64,000 bases of DNA from Christiangramia aestuarii (GCF_009735585.1 NZ_VJVW01000001.1:355697-419696), one strand, 5' to 3'. Counted from the first letter of the stretch, positions 37,075 through 47,467 are shown. A program made the numbers and translations. The notes: a model not told the origin generated them from the letters alone.

Positions 37075-37291
37075 ATCGTTAAATCAGATGCGATTTTGGT
37101 TATTAGGTTTGCGAATTTAACCAAAAAACCGCTTAATGAATATTAAAAAATCAATAAAATTAGCTTTTACTGAATTTTTTTATAGTCGCGAGCGCTGATT
37201 AAATTCCCGCTAAAATTACGATTTCAAGCACGGAATTGAAAAAGATTTAGCCATTTTTAAAGAGAAAGGACCTGAAGAAGACCTTTAATTT

Positions 37292-37909
37292 TTAAGATTT
37301 CATGGAATTTTCAAAAGGAATACGGTTAGTGATACTCCTTCCCAGGGTGACCTCATCGGCGTACTCCAGCTCGTCGCCAACCGAAATTCCGCGGGCGATC
37401 GTAGAGGTTTTTATCCCGGTTCCCTCCAGTTGTTTGTAGATATAAAAATTGGTAGTGTCTCCCTCCAGGGTACTGCTCAATGCAAAGATGATCTCCTCTA
37501 TCTTCCCTGCGGAAACCTTTTCGATCAAAGGCTTGATACTAAGCTGCGATGGACCTATGCCATCCATGGGACTAATCTTACCGCCAAGCACATGATAATG
37601 CCCGCGGTACTGCCCGGTATTTTCAATGGCCATTACATCCCGGATATCTTCTACCACACAAACAATTTCTGAAACGCGCGACGGGTTGGCACAGATCTCA
37701 CATAGCTCCGTATCGCTTATATTAAAGCAGTTCTTACATAATTTGATGTTCTGCCTCAGGTTTTGCAGGGCACCGGCCAGCTGCTCGGTCTGCTCTTTTG
37801 GCTGTTTAAGTAGATGCAATACCAGCCTTAGGGCAGTTCGTTTTCCTATCCCCGGCAATTGCGACATCTCATCTACCGCCTGCTCCAGTAATTTTGAAGA
37901 AAAATCCAT
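37292..37909 (-). CDS. recR: Recombination protein RecR
   Basis: 205 residues. Helix-hairpin-helix at [14 protein letters not shown], a four-cysteine zinc finger ([16 protein letters not shown]), a Toprim domain ([17 protein letters not shown]) and a Walker-B-like tail. RecR loads RecA with RecO/RecF at single-strand gaps. An in-frame ATG 24 bases upstream (37933) would add MKKIINSH; the 37909 start ([12 protein letters not shown]) matches other flavobacterial RecR proteins and is chosen. Divergent from the symporter gene at 37987. Confidence 0.96.
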   Translation of the reverse strand: MDFSSKLLEQAVDEMSQLPGIGKRTALRLVLHLLKQPKEQTEQLAGALQNLRQNIKLCKNCFNISDTELCEICANPSRVSEIVCVVEDIRDVMAIENTGQYRGHYHVLGGKISPMDGIGPSQLSIKPLIEKVSAGKIEEIIFALSSTLEGDTTNFYIYKQLEGTGIKTSTIARGISVGDELEYADEVTLGRSITNRIPFENSMKS

Positions 37910-37986
37910 ATGCGAATTTATGATTTTTTTCATGGATGAAATTACTTAAAGCTTAATTTGTAAATTGCCGCGCAGAACTACTTACT

Positions 37987-39432
37987 ATGCAACCTTACCA
38001 AGTCCTCATTCTTGTAGCTGCCTATTTCGCTGTCCTTATTTTAATCTCTTACTTCACGGGTCGCGGAGGCAGTAATGCAGAATTCTTTAAAGCAAATAAA
38101 CAAGCGCCCTGGTACCTGGTTGCCTTCGGAATGATAGGAGCTTCCCTAAGCGGGATCACCTTTATCTCCATTCCCGGCACGGTAGAAAGTGATTCCTTCA
38201 GCTATTTCCAGGTGGTACTTGGTTATACGGTGGGTTATGCCGTGATAGCCCAGGTCCTGCTGCCTCTTTATTACAAACTGAACCTCACCTCTATTTACAC
38301 CTACCTCGAGTCCCGTTTCGGAAATGCTTCCTATAAGACGGGAGCCTCTTTTTTCCTGTTATCAAGGGTGGTAGGGGCAAGTTTCAGGCTGTTCCTCGTC
38401 GCCAATGTACTTCAGCTTATAGTTTTCGATGCGATGGGAGTACCCTATTATGTGACAGTTACGATCACCATACTGCTAATCTGGCTTTACACCTTTAAAA
38501 GCGGGATAAAGACGATCATCTGGACAGACACCTTGCAGACCTTCTTTATGTTGCTGGCCCTGGGTATTACCATTCATTTTATTTCTGAAGATCTTGGTTT
38601 TTCAGTGAGTAATCTTATGGGGTACCTGGCGGAAAGTGAACATTCCCAGATCTTCTTTTTCGAAGACTGGAAAAGCAAGGACCATTTTGTTAAACAATTC
38701 CTTTCCGGTGCCTTTATCGCGATAGTGATGACCGGATTGGACCAGGATATGATGCAAAAGAACCTTACCTGCCGCAGCCTGAAGGATGCGCAGAAGAACA
38801 TGTTCTGGTTCACCATTGTGCTGGTTTTTGTGAATTTCCTATTCCTGGCACTGGGGGTTCTTCTTACAGATTATGCAGACATTAATGGCATTACCGAGGT
38901 TAGGGACGATCTTTTCCCGGCCATTGCCACCAGCGGAGACCTTGGCCTGGCCGTGGCCATCTTCTTTATCCTCGGCCTTATCGCGGCTGCCTACTCGAGT
39001 GCAGATAGCGCCCTAACTTCGCTTACCACATCTTTTAGTATAGACATACTGGATATTGAGAAAAAATATGATGAAAAGAAACAGGTAAGAATAAGAAAAC
39101 AGATACATGTAGCGATTTCCATCCTGCTTATCCTGGTAATGCTGGTTTTTAAATATGCGATCGCAGATAAAAGTGTGATCAACAAGTTATTCCAGTTCGC
39201 CGGGTACACCTATGGGCCACTATTAGGCTTATACACTTTTGGGCTTTTTACCAAATGGAAGGTAAAAGACAAACTGGTACCGGCAATCGCCATTGCTGCC
39301 CCTGTCTTGTCTTACATAATAAGTGTAAACAGCCTGAAGTGGTTTGGCTTTGAATTCGGCTTTTTTATCCTGATACTGAACGGGCTCTTAACCTTCCTGG
39401 GATTAGTATTGCTGAGAAGAAAGCATGACTAA
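37987..39432 (+). CDS. Sodium:solute symporter family transporter
   Basis: 481 residues, about 13 hydrophobic helices, with the SSS (LeuT-fold) layout: GRGGSNAEFFKANKQAPWYLVAFGMIG near the N-terminus and the GLIAAAYSSADSALTSLTTSF segment that holds the sodium-site serines and threonines. The substrate cannot be predicted; members carry sugars, sialic acid, amino acids or monocarboxylates. No catabolic gene lies next to it. The last 30 bases overlap the 3' end of the convergent CoA-binding gene, with no terminator between. Confidence 0.9.
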   Translation: MQPYQVLILVAAYFAVLILISYFTGRGGSNAEFFKANKQAPWYLVAFGMIGASLSGITFISIPGTVESDSFSYFQVVLGYTVGYAVIAQVLLPLYYKLNLTSIYTYLESRFGNASYKTGASFFLLSRVVGASFRLFLVANVLQLIVFDAMGVPYYVTVTITILLIWLYTFKSGIKTIIWTDTLQTFFMLLALGITIHFISEDLGFSVSNLMGYLAESEHSQIFFFEDWKSKDHFVKQFLSGAFIAIVMTGLDQDMMQKNLTCRSLKDAQKNMFWFTIVLVFVNFLFLALGVLLTDYADINGITEVRDDLFPAIATSGDLGLAVAIFFILGLIAAAYSSADSALTSLTTSFSIDILDIEKKYDEKKQVRIRKQIHVAISILLILVMLVFKYAIADKSVINKLFQFAGYTYGPLLGLYTFGLFTKWKVKDKLVPAIAIAAPVLSYIISVNSLKWFGFEFGFFILILNGLLTFLGLVLLRRKHD

Positions 39433-39765
39433 GGTACAGGCATTCTCAAAATGAATATTGTTCTTTTTTAAGAGATCGTAAAGTTCAGGGTTTTCTGTAC
39501 CGGGATTAAAGATCACTCTTTCAGGATTTAGAGAAAGTATATAATCATAGTATTCCTGTTGCCTCTTAGCATTGAGGTATAGAGTTACGGTATCTATATC
39601 TTCAAAAGGATATTTCTCAGTCTTTATTTCTACCCCGGCCACTTTTCCTTGTCTTAATCCAATAGCAACTGTGGGCTGATTGTGTTTAACCAGCCTGTTA
39701 ATTGCCAGGTTCGAATATCGATTAGGTTTTAGGGAGGCCCCGAGAACAAGCGTTTTTTTCTTCAT
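39403..39765 (-). CDS. CoA-binding domain protein (YccU-like)
   Basis: 120 residues with the Rossmann-type CoA_binding_2 fold: KKTLVLGASLKPNRYSNLAINRL gives the nucleotide loop, then VIFNPGTENPELYDLLKKN, and a cysteine in FENACTLVML that is conserved in the family and is thought to be thiolated by CoA. The start is set at the ATG 39765. It lies just 6 bases after a perfect -7 promoter box (39771-39778), so the mRNA is probably leaderless. An in-frame upstream ATG at 39798 would lie before that box and is rejected. Confidence 0.88.
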   Translation of the reverse strand: MKKKTLVLGASLKPNRYSNLAINRLVKHNQPTVAIGLRQGKVAGVEIKTEKYPFEDIDTVTLYLNAKRQQEYYDYILSLNPERVIFNPGTENPELYDLLKKNNIHFENACTLVMLSSQQY

Positions 39766-39770
39766 ATTTT

Positions 39771-39798
39771 CAAAGTTAATGAAAATTAGGTGTAACAA
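39771..39798 (-). promoter_or_regulatory. Promoter of the CoA-binding gene
   Basis: On the minus strand TAACTTTG (exact -7 consensus) with TTG 17 bases upstream. Five bases separate the box from the ATG. Confidence 0.8.
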
Positions 39799-39838
39799 TC
39801 CCTTTCGCCAGTAGTCTTTAAAATGAGGTCCGGGCCTT

Positions 39839-39931
39839 GCAAGATCATCCTATTAATTTTGATGGTTAGTGTTAATAAAGACGATCTTGCCAAAACCTGC
39901 ATCCTTTTTTGGGTGCAGGTTCTTTTTTTTT
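39839..39931 (+). ncRNA. Candidate small RNA ending at an orphan terminator
   Basis: A strong plus-strand terminator has no gene in front of it. AACCTGCATCC pairs with GGGTGCAGGTT (11 bp, one G-U) around T6, then nine T (39894-39931). GCAAGATC (39839-39846) and GATCTTGC (39883-39890) form an upstream 8-bp stem. An exact -7 box TAATTTTG lies at 39854-39861 but has no -33 box at proper distance. If it is used, the RNA would be about 65 bases (from ~39866). The nearest upstream plus-strand gene stops at 39432. The only ORF in it (36 codons) runs into the terminator and looks spurious. The ~300-base gap holds nothing else besides the promoter above. Confidence 0.4.
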
Positions 39932-40065
39932 GAAAAGGATGTAACATAAATCTTTTTGGCTCGTCATTATAGTACAAGGGCATCAAAATACGGAGTATTA
40001 CGCATTCTAATTATGCAATACAAAGTACCTTTCAATAAACCTTAATCATCAAAATCAATCAAAAA

Positions 40066-42426
40066 ATGAAACAGTTAACTTTATTTCTGTGCCTATTGAG
40101 CACTACAATTAGCCTAGCTTTAAACGATCCCATTGGCCAGATCTCGGGAACGGTTATAGACCGCGAACTCAAAGAAGCCATACCTTACGCCACGGTCATC
40201 CTTAATGATACCGAGGGAGAACTGGTTAGCGGTGTTACCACCAATGAGGATGGTAGCTTTTTAATAACCGGCATCAAGGCTGGAAATTACATGTTTAAAG
40301 TTCAGTTCATGGGTTATAAGACCTTTACCAAAGAGGTGAGCCTGGAGCGGAATAATTCTAAGCTTGATATTGGCATCATCGAACTGGAAGCAGACATCTC
40401 CATGCTTGACGAAACAGTGGTTGTGGCCGAAAGGACTACCATAGAGCAACGTGTGGACCGTAAAGTGATCAACGTAGGGAAAGACCTTATGACCACCGGG
40501 GCAAGTGCTTCCGAGATCATGGTAAATGTACCATCGGTGAATGTAGACCAGGATGGGAATATCTCGCTTAGAGGAAATTCTAACGTGAGGATTCTGGTAG
40601 ACGGCAAACCTACCAATATGGATCCGGCACAATTGCTTAAACAAATACCTTCCACCTCCATAAAAAGCATTGAATTGATCACCAATCCTTCCGCAAAGTA
40701 TAATCCGGAAGGAATGAGCGGGATAATAAATATCGTGCTGCATAAAAATTCCAACGAAGGCTTCAACGGAACCGTAAATACAGGCTCTACCCAGGGCGTA
40801 CACAACCGTCTTAATGGTTCCCTGGATCTGAATTACCGAAAAGGCAAATTCAATTTTTACACTAACCTGGGAACCAATGTGGGGGATCGTGAAAATGGCG
40901 GAAACATTTTTCTTCCGGCCCAGGACGCGACCCAGGAATTCAGAATCGATAATGAAAGAGAAAATTACCTTTACAAGATAGGAGTGGATTTTTACCTGAA
41001 CGAACAGAACACCCTGTCTTTTTATACCAACCAGAACCGCTACTTTGGAGGGCCTCAGGGCTATATTAGCTTCGATGACCTAAACGATCCTTCCAACAGT
41101 TTTACCCAGGCTATAGAAATGAATTTTGATAATCTGAATTCTACCTATAACCTCCTGTATGACCATAAATTTGAAAAGGACGGCCATAATATTCAGGCTG
41201 AACTGGATTACAACAATTTTGAGGGGAACGAAGATACCAGGATAGATTTTGTAAATACAGAGCTTGAGCTGGTTCCATACCAGGACCTTGTATTTCAAAA
41301 CAGGAGCAACCTTACAGCTAACCTGGATTATGTGAATCCGCTTGGTAAGACCAGCAAACTTGAGATGGGACTGGAAGCCAGGATTCTGGACACAGATAAT
41401 GACTATAACACATCCAATCCACAATTCACTGATGCTACTTACCAGTACAAAAGGGATATCTATAGCGTCTATTCTACATTTGGGCAGAATTTCGACAAAT
41501 GGTCGTATCAATTTGGCGCAAGAATGGAAAATTACCAGGTAAATGCCATTTATAATGGTGAGGAAGTTTACAGGGATGATTATGTTACGCTATACCCTTC
41601 AGGATTTATCAACTATAATCCCAGTGAAAAGAATTCATACCAATTAAGCTACAGCAGAAGAGTAGACCGCCCAGGTTTTGGGCAGGTAAACCCAATAAGG
41701 GAGGTTGCCAGCCCAAGGTTAACGGTTGCAGGTAACCCTGAGCTTGATCCTCAGTTTACCAATTCGGTCGAATTTAACTACACCCGTAATTTCAAAAAGA
41801 AAGGAAGTGTTACCGCCGGGCTTTTCTATCGTAGAACCATAGACGAGATCAACCAGGTTTTCAACCAGGTAGAAGATGAACCTGGCTCGATCTTCCTTAC
41901 CTATCAGAACTTTGAGAACAACGACTCCTATGGAGTAGAGTTTTCTTCGAATTATAAAATCACCGACTGGTGGAGCACCAACACCTCACTGGAGCTTTAC
42001 GGACAAACCCTGAAAGGTGTGGCCGGAACTGAATTTATCGAGATTGATAACGAAGCCTATACCTTCAGGACCAATCATAATTTCGATGTAACCGAAGACC
42101 TTACCTTTTCACTTTTCGGATTTTACCGAAGCAAAATGAGAGATCTTCAACTCGATATAGACGACCTGTATTTTGTAAACCTGGGAGCGCGTTATACCTT
42201 CCTAGAAAACAAGAATGCTACCCTGAGCCTGAACTTCAATGATGTTTTCGATACTCAGGAGTTCCGGGTAACCGGGGGCAGACCTTTCCCTCAACAGGGA
42301 AGATTCAAAGGAGAAACCCAGTCTGTTTACCTTGGATTCTCTTACAGGTTTGGAGGAGGCAAGAACCTGGCCTTCAAACGTAAGAACAGGGACGACAACC
42401 AGGCAGGAAACGGTGGTATCTTTTAA
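40066..42426 (+). CDS. Outer-membrane beta-barrel receptor (TonB-dependent type, OMP_b-brl_3)
   Basis: 786 residues with a signal peptide (QLTLFLCLLSTTISLA). An N-terminal carboxypeptidase-regulatory-like beta sandwich (GQISGTVIDRELKEAIPYATV) is followed by a plug domain (VPSVNVDQDGNISLRGNSNVRILVDGKP and IELITNPSAKYNPEG) and a C-terminal barrel of the OMP_b-brl_3 type, ending near LGFSYRFGG. No SusD-like gene lies next to it, so it is not a classical Sus pair. No obvious TonB box can be read. The cargo is unknown. An imperfect inverted repeat near 40000-40020 upstream could be regulatory. It ends at a shared terminator. Confidence 0.9.
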   Translation: MKQLTLFLCLLSTTISLALNDPIGQISGTVIDRELKEAIPYATVILNDTEGELVSGVTTNEDGSFLITGIKAGNYMFKVQFMGYKTFTKEVSLERNNSKLDIGIIELEADISMLDETVVVAERTTIEQRVDRKVINVGKDLMTTGASASEIMVNVPSVNVDQDGNISLRGNSNVRILVDGKPTNMDPAQLLKQIPSTSIKSIELITNPSAKYNPEGMSGIINIVLHKNSNEGFNGTVNTGSTQGVHNRLNGSLDLNYRKGKFNFYTNLGTNVGDRENGGNIFLPAQDATQEFRIDNERENYLYKIGVDFYLNEQNTLSFYTNQNRYFGGPQGYISFDDLNDPSNSFTQAIEMNFDNLNSTYNLLYDHKFEKDGHNIQAELDYNNFEGNEDTRIDFVNTELELVPYQDLVFQNRSNLTANLDYVNPLGKTSKLEMGLEARILDTDNDYNTSNPQFTDATYQYKRDIYSVYSTFGQNFDKWSYQFGARMENYQVNAIYNGEEVYRDDYVTLYPSGFINYNPSEKNSYQLSYSRRVDRPGFGQVNPIREVASPRLTVAGNPELDPQFTNSVEFNYTRNFKKKGSVTAGLFYRRTIDEINQVFNQVEDEPGSIFLTYQNFENNDSYGVEFSSNYKITDWWSTNTSLELYGQTLKGVAGTEFIEIDNEAYTFRTNHNFDVTEDLTFSLFGFYRSKMRDLQLDIDDLYFVNLGARYTFLENKNATLSLNFNDVFDTQEFRVTGGRPFPQQGRFKGETQSVYLGFSYRFGGGKNLAFKRKNRDDNQAGNGGIF

Positions 42427-42446
42427 AATCTTATTTGTTTAGCCAA

Positions 42447-42480
42447 AAAAAGCCGCAGAACATACGATCTGCGGCTTTTT
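42447..42480. terminator. Bidirectional terminator between the barrel and ABC-F genes
   Basis: AAAAAGCCGCAGA pairs perfectly with TCTGCGGCTTTTT around an 8-base loop, with A and T runs outside the stem on both sides. Confidence 0.93.
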
Positions 42481-42501
42481 CTATTTAAAACTAACTATAA
42501 A

Positions 42502-44139
<1,638 letters not shown>

Positions 44140-44150
44140 TTAATTTTTTG

Positions 44151-44158
44151 CAAAAGTA
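44151..44158 (-). promoter_or_regulatory. -7 box of the ABC-F gene
   Basis: On the minus strand TACTTTTG, exact consensus, 23 bases before the ATG. The upstream -33 region is only T-rich. Confidence 0.65.
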
Positions 44159-44243
44159 GTTATAATCAGTCTTACTAAGAAAGATTAACGTTTTAAATAT
44201 TCGTTTTAACGCCCACTTAACATAGCACCGATATGCCAGCCTC

Positions 44244-44251
44244 TATATTTG
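44244..44251 (+). promoter_or_regulatory. -7 box of the TlpA-like lipoprotein gene
   Basis: TATATTTG, exact consensus, 46 bases before the ATG at 44298, giving a leader of about 40 bases. Confidence 0.6.
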
Positions 44252-44297
44252 TTAAAAAATAGGGCGATCCGAAAAGCCCTGTGGCCCAATACCTCAA

Positions 44298-45710
44298 ATG
44301 AAATATACTTTCTTTTTAAGTCTGTGCTGCGTGCTAATGCTCATGGGGTGTACTGAAAATTCCCCTGAAGCAACTTCTGTATTTATCGGCGGCCAGATTA
44401 ACAATCCTGAAACAGATTATGTCATCATTTCCAAAGAAAATGAGACCATAGATACGCTTTACCTGGACGAAAAGAATCAGTTCGGGAAAGATTTCAAAAA
44501 TCTCGAGGGTGGGATCTATACTTTTAAACATCCCCCGGAAAGCCAGATTATGTATATGGAGCCGGGAGACAGTATCGTTATTTGGCTCAACACCCTTTCT
44601 TTTGACGAGTCCCTGAATTTTAGCGGGGAAGGTGCTCAAAAAAGCAATTTCTTGCTGGACATGTTCTTAAAGAATCGTAGCAATAACGATCTTATTCTTA
44701 CTTACTACAAAATAGAACCGGAAGAATTCGCCAGGATCACCGATTCTATTAAAAATTCCAGGCTTAAGGAACTGGAGGAACTAAAGGAAAAACATGAATT
44801 CTCAGACGAATTCTTAAAGGTTGCCAGGTCCAGTATAGATTATGAATATTATGATTTAAGAGAGCGTTACAACTTTCTAATCAGAAAATATTATAACGAC
44901 TATGCAGAAAAGATCCCTGAAAATTTCAATGACTACCGTAAGGAGATAGATTTTAATAACGAGGCGCTGCAGGATTACTATGTTTATACGAACCTGATCG
45001 ATGATTACCTGCGTTCAAAATCTATTGAGACCTGTATAGAGGAACATGCAGATCACCAGAAGTGTTTCAACATTAATACTTACAAGAACATAGAAAGACG
45101 TATTCTACTCATCGATTCTTTATCTGAAATAGAATCGCTAAAAAATGAATTCCTGGACAGGCTTTCTGCCCAGGCTATTACTATGGCCGAAGGAGAAAGC
45201 AGGCTCGATTCTATTCTGGGTCTTCTGGAAAGCATTAATTACAGTCATATCAATACAGCCGAAGAACTTGCCGAGATCCAGAAAAATTATTTCGTAGGCC
45301 AATCAATTAACGATCTTACCGCACAGGACACAGAAGGAAATATTATAAAATATGGAGATGTTATAGACAGTCCCACCATCACTTTTGCCTGGTCTATCTA
45401 TTCTCCTGCTCATCACAGATGGCAACATAGTATCATTAAGGAGCTGGAAGAGAAATACCCGGAACTCAATTTTCTAGGGGTAAATATAGATCTGGGCGAT
45501 CGCGAAGAATGGTTAAGAACCCTGGAAACCTTTGATTATAATAAGGAGAACGAATATCAGATCGTAAGACGATCTACTTCTAAAGAGACTTATAGAAAAT
45601 ACCTCAATAAGATCTTTTTCGTGAATTCCGACGGTACCATCGTAAAAGGAGATATCAATCTGGGCGGGCCAGACTTCGAATCCAAACTACAGGAATTCAT
45701 TAACAAATAA
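44298..45710 (+). CDS. TlpA/thioredoxin-like lipoprotein lacking the active-site cysteines
   Basis: 470 residues with a lipoprotein signal (VLMLMGC, acylated Cys18). Residues ~25-115 resemble the DUF4369-type beta domain, then a long charged helical region (about 120-330), and a C-terminal thioredoxin-like domain (VGQSINDLTAQDTEGNIIKYGD to KLQEFINK). Where redoxin relatives have W-C-x-x-C, this protein reads FAWSIYSPAHHRW, with no cysteine, so it cannot do dithiol exchange. The only other cysteines of the mature chain lie in the helical region (ETCIEEH and QKCFNIN). A structural or binding role is inferred. It ends at a terminator shared with the next gene. Confidence 0.82.
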   Translation: MKYTFFLSLCCVLMLMGCTENSPEATSVFIGGQINNPETDYVIISKENETIDTLYLDEKNQFGKDFKNLEGGIYTFKHPPESQIMYMEPGDSIVIWLNTLSFDESLNFSGEGAQKSNFLLDMFLKNRSNNDLILTYYKIEPEEFARITDSIKNSRLKELEELKEKHEFSDEFLKVARSSIDYEYYDLRERYNFLIRKYYNDYAEKIPENFNDYRKEIDFNNEALQDYYVYTNLIDDYLRSKSIETCIEEHADHQKCFNINTYKNIERRILLIDSLSEIESLKNEFLDRLSAQAITMAEGESRLDSILGLLESINYSHINTAEELAEIQKNYFVGQSINDLTAQDTEGNIIKYGDVIDSPTITFAWSIYSPAHHRWQHSIIKELEEKYPELNFLGVNIDLGDREEWLRTLETFDYNKENEYQIVRRSTSKETYRKYLNKIFFVNSDGTIVKGDINLGGPDFESKLQEFINK

Positions 45711-45740
45711 AAAAGGCCGTCTTTCCGGACAGCCTTTTTT
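45709..45740. terminator. Bidirectional terminator between the TlpA-like and transaldolase-like genes
   Basis: AAAAAGGC-C-GTC pairs with GAC-A-GCCTTTTT (one mismatch) around TTTCCG; flanking A and T runs allow use from both sides. Confidence 0.88.
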
Positions 45741-45758
45741 TATATTTACTACGAGAAA

Positions 45759-46415
45759 TTATTTGTTCCCTTTCTTGTAATCTGCCAGGAATTTCTCAAG
45801 GCCGATATCTGTTAACGGGTGATTAAGTAAACCTTCAATAGAAGAAAGCGGACCCGTCATCACATCTGCTCCAATCTTGGCGCATTCAAGCACGTGCATG
45901 GTATGTCTTACCGAAGCTGCAAGGATCTCTGTTTCAAAACCGTAGTTATCATAGATCAAACGAATATCTGCGATCAGGTTCAAACCATCTGTTGAAATAT
46001 CGTCTAGCCTTCCGATAAAAGGAGAAACATAGGTAGCACCTGCTTTAGCAGCAAGCAAAGCCTGTCCCGCAGAAAATACCAAAGTACAGTTAGTTTTGAT
46101 TCCCTTATCGCTAAAATATTTTAGGGCTTTCACTCCTTCCTTGATCATAGGAACCTTTACAATGATCTGCTCATGTAATTCCGCAAGCTCCTCACCTTCT
46201 TTTACAATACCTTCAAAATCGGTTGCGATCACTTCAGCACTCACATCACCATCTACAAGATCGCAGATCTTTTTGTAATGCTTAAAAATATTGTCTTTCC
46301 CGGTGATACCTTCTTTGGCCATCAGGGAAGGGTTAGTAGTAACCCCGTCAAGAACTCCCAGGTCCTGGGCTTCTTTGATCTGGTCAAGGTTGGCGGTATC
46401 AATAAAAAATTTCAT
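45759..46415 (-). CDS. fsa: Transaldolase-like fructose-6-phosphate aldolase
   Basis: 218 residues, the short transaldolase form (class 3/FSA-like). [31 protein letters not shown] is the family's opening (quoted by its ends: FFIDTAN and GVTTNPSL). The Schiff-base lysine is in [11 protein letters not shown], and [35 protein letters not shown] is present by its markers TNCTLVFS and YVSPFIGR. Members of this size are annotated either as transaldolase of the pentose phosphate path or as fructose-6-phosphate aldolase. The residue that separates them cannot be placed reliably by eye. It is monocistronic. Confidence 0.93.
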   Translation of the reverse strand: MKFFIDTANLDQIKEAQDLGVLDGVTTNPSLMAKEGITGKDNIFKHYKKICDLVDGDVSAEVIATDFEGIVKEGEELAELHEQIIVKVPMIKEGVKALKYFSDKGIKTNCTLVFSAGQALLAAKAGATYVSPFIGRLDDISTDGLNLIADIRLIYDNYGFETEILAASVRHTMHVLECAKIGADVMTGPLSSIEGLLNHPLTDIGLEKFLADYKKGNK

Positions 46416-46470
46416 AGTTGTGTGTTATTTTGAAAATTAATGAAATACGATTTTTTGGATCTGAATAAAA

Positions 46471-47292
46471 TTACAATTTATAATGCTTCATGAGCATTTT
46501 CTCATATAGTTTATCTGGCAAAAGGCCCTTGAGCTTTACTGAAAACTTCTGCAGCCTTTCCCCTACTTTATAATGCACCTTCGGCTCTGGGGTCTCGATA
46601 ATTTTTAAGATCTCTTTGGCCATCAATTCCGGATCCTGGCCAGCATCAACATGCTCGTTCATGAGCTTTAAAGTCTTCCCATAAACCTCCTCATATGGAG
46701 ATCCCGGGGTAACAGGAGCATGATACCTGCCTGAAGCGATATTGGTTGCGAAGTCGCCCGGGGCCACATTGGTCATCTGTATGCCGAATTGCTTGATCTC
46801 CATCCTGTAGGCTTCGGCAGTGATCTCCAGGGCTCCTTTGGTTGCAGAATATATCCCGCGATAGGGCAATCCCATATACCCGGCTATAGAGGTCACGTTA
46901 ATGATGAGCCCGCCCCTTTGTCTTCGCATAATCGGAAGGCTATGCTTTATCATCCTTAATGGACCATAATAATTGGTCTCAAAAGCTTTTTTGATCTCTT
47001 CTTCGGGGGTTTCTTCGATGGGACCGGTAATTCCAACTCCGGCATTGTTTATAAGAATATCTATCCTGCCTTCTTTCGCCACCACATTTTCGATAGCAGC
47101 TACAATGGTTTCCTCTTTGGTGACATCTAATTGCACAAAACTAAAACCATTCTGGGTAGAGGCGTTAGCCTTTCTGCTGGTTCCGTAAACTTTAAAATTT
47201 CGTATGCTTAGATAGGTCGCAATAGACTTTCCGATTCCGGAAGAAGCACCGGTGATAAGCACCACTTTCTGTGAAGATTCCCCTTGTTTCAT
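46471..47292 (-). CDS. Short-chain dehydrogenase/reductase (SDR)
   Basis: 273 residues. The nucleotide-binding motif TGASSGIG (residues ~15-22), the NNAGVG strand, the catalytic Ser in NVTSIAGYMG, and YSATKGA with the catalytic Tyr and Lys are all present, so it is a classical SDR. The basic residues after the second strand (TSRKANAS) favour NADP(H). The substrate is unknown. A longer frame begins at 47358 (MMWVACHFLFLL...), but that stretch lies in the SRP RNA gene, so the ATG at 47292 is the start. It is 47 bases downstream of the SRP RNA on the same strand. Confidence 0.9.
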   Translation of the reverse strand: MKQGESSQKVVLITGASSGIGKSIATYLSIRNFKVYGTSRKANASTQNGFSFVQLDVTKEETIVAAIENVVAKEGRIDILINNAGVGITGPIEETPEEEIKKAFETNYYGPLRMIKHSLPIMRRQRGGLIINVTSIAGYMGLPYRGIYSATKGALEITAEAYRMEIKQFGIQMTNVAPGDFATNIASGRYHAPVTPGSPYEEVYGKTLKLMNEHVDAGQDPELMAKEILKIIETPEPKVHYKVGERLQKFSVKLKGLLPDKLYEKMLMKHYKL

Positions 47293-47339
47293 ATCGCACA
47301 AATATGCAATAAATTTAGGACTTAGTAGAAACAAAAAAT

Positions 47340-47433
47340 GGCAAGCGACCCACATCACACCGCTACGACCGCTTACCCTTGCTGCGTTCCCGCCCTGGGG
47401 GATTCAGCAGGAGCTGGTTGTGTGGGACTTGCC
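47340..47433 (-). ncRNA. ffs: Signal recognition particle RNA (4.5S-like, small bacterial type)
   Basis: On the minus strand the RNA folds into one long hairpin. The 5' end GGCAAG-UCCCACA pairs with the 3' end UGUGGG-UCG-CUUGCC. The apex holds CAGGGCGGGAACGCAGCAAGGG, which is the SRP-binding domain IV, with the GGGAAC tetraloop region and the asymmetric AGCA side. A T run directly follows the closing stem, so the RNA carries its own terminator. A perfect promoter lies just upstream (47438-47467). The RNA binds Ffh and works with FtsY (30182) and, downstream, YidC (3121). Length about 94 bases; ends inferred from the stem. Confidence 0.92.
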
Positions 47434-47437
47434 GGTG

Positions 47438-47467
47438 CAAATATACAATCTTTGTATCTTTTGGCAA
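47438..47467 (-). promoter_or_regulatory. Promoter of the SRP RNA gene
   Basis: On the minus strand TATATTTG (exact -7 consensus) with TTG 19 bases upstream. The predicted RNA 5' end lies 5 bases beyond the box, which serves as an internal calibration for other promoters here. Confidence 0.88.

Noticed and set aside
37075..37291. A promoter or terminator between recR and the E2 gene.
   Set aside because: Only a weak imperfect stem (AAAGG/CCTTT) without T run and a TAAATTCG-like box with no -33 partner; not strong enough to report.
39825..39934. A 36-codon plus-strand ORF at the orphan terminator.
   Set aside because: The frame runs through the terminator hairpin and its T run (giving FFF), so it is not a plausible coding gene.
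47293..47358. Upstream extension of the SDR gene (MMWVACHFLFLL...).
   Set aside because: The extension lies within the SRP RNA gene and its T run; SDR homology begins only after 47292.
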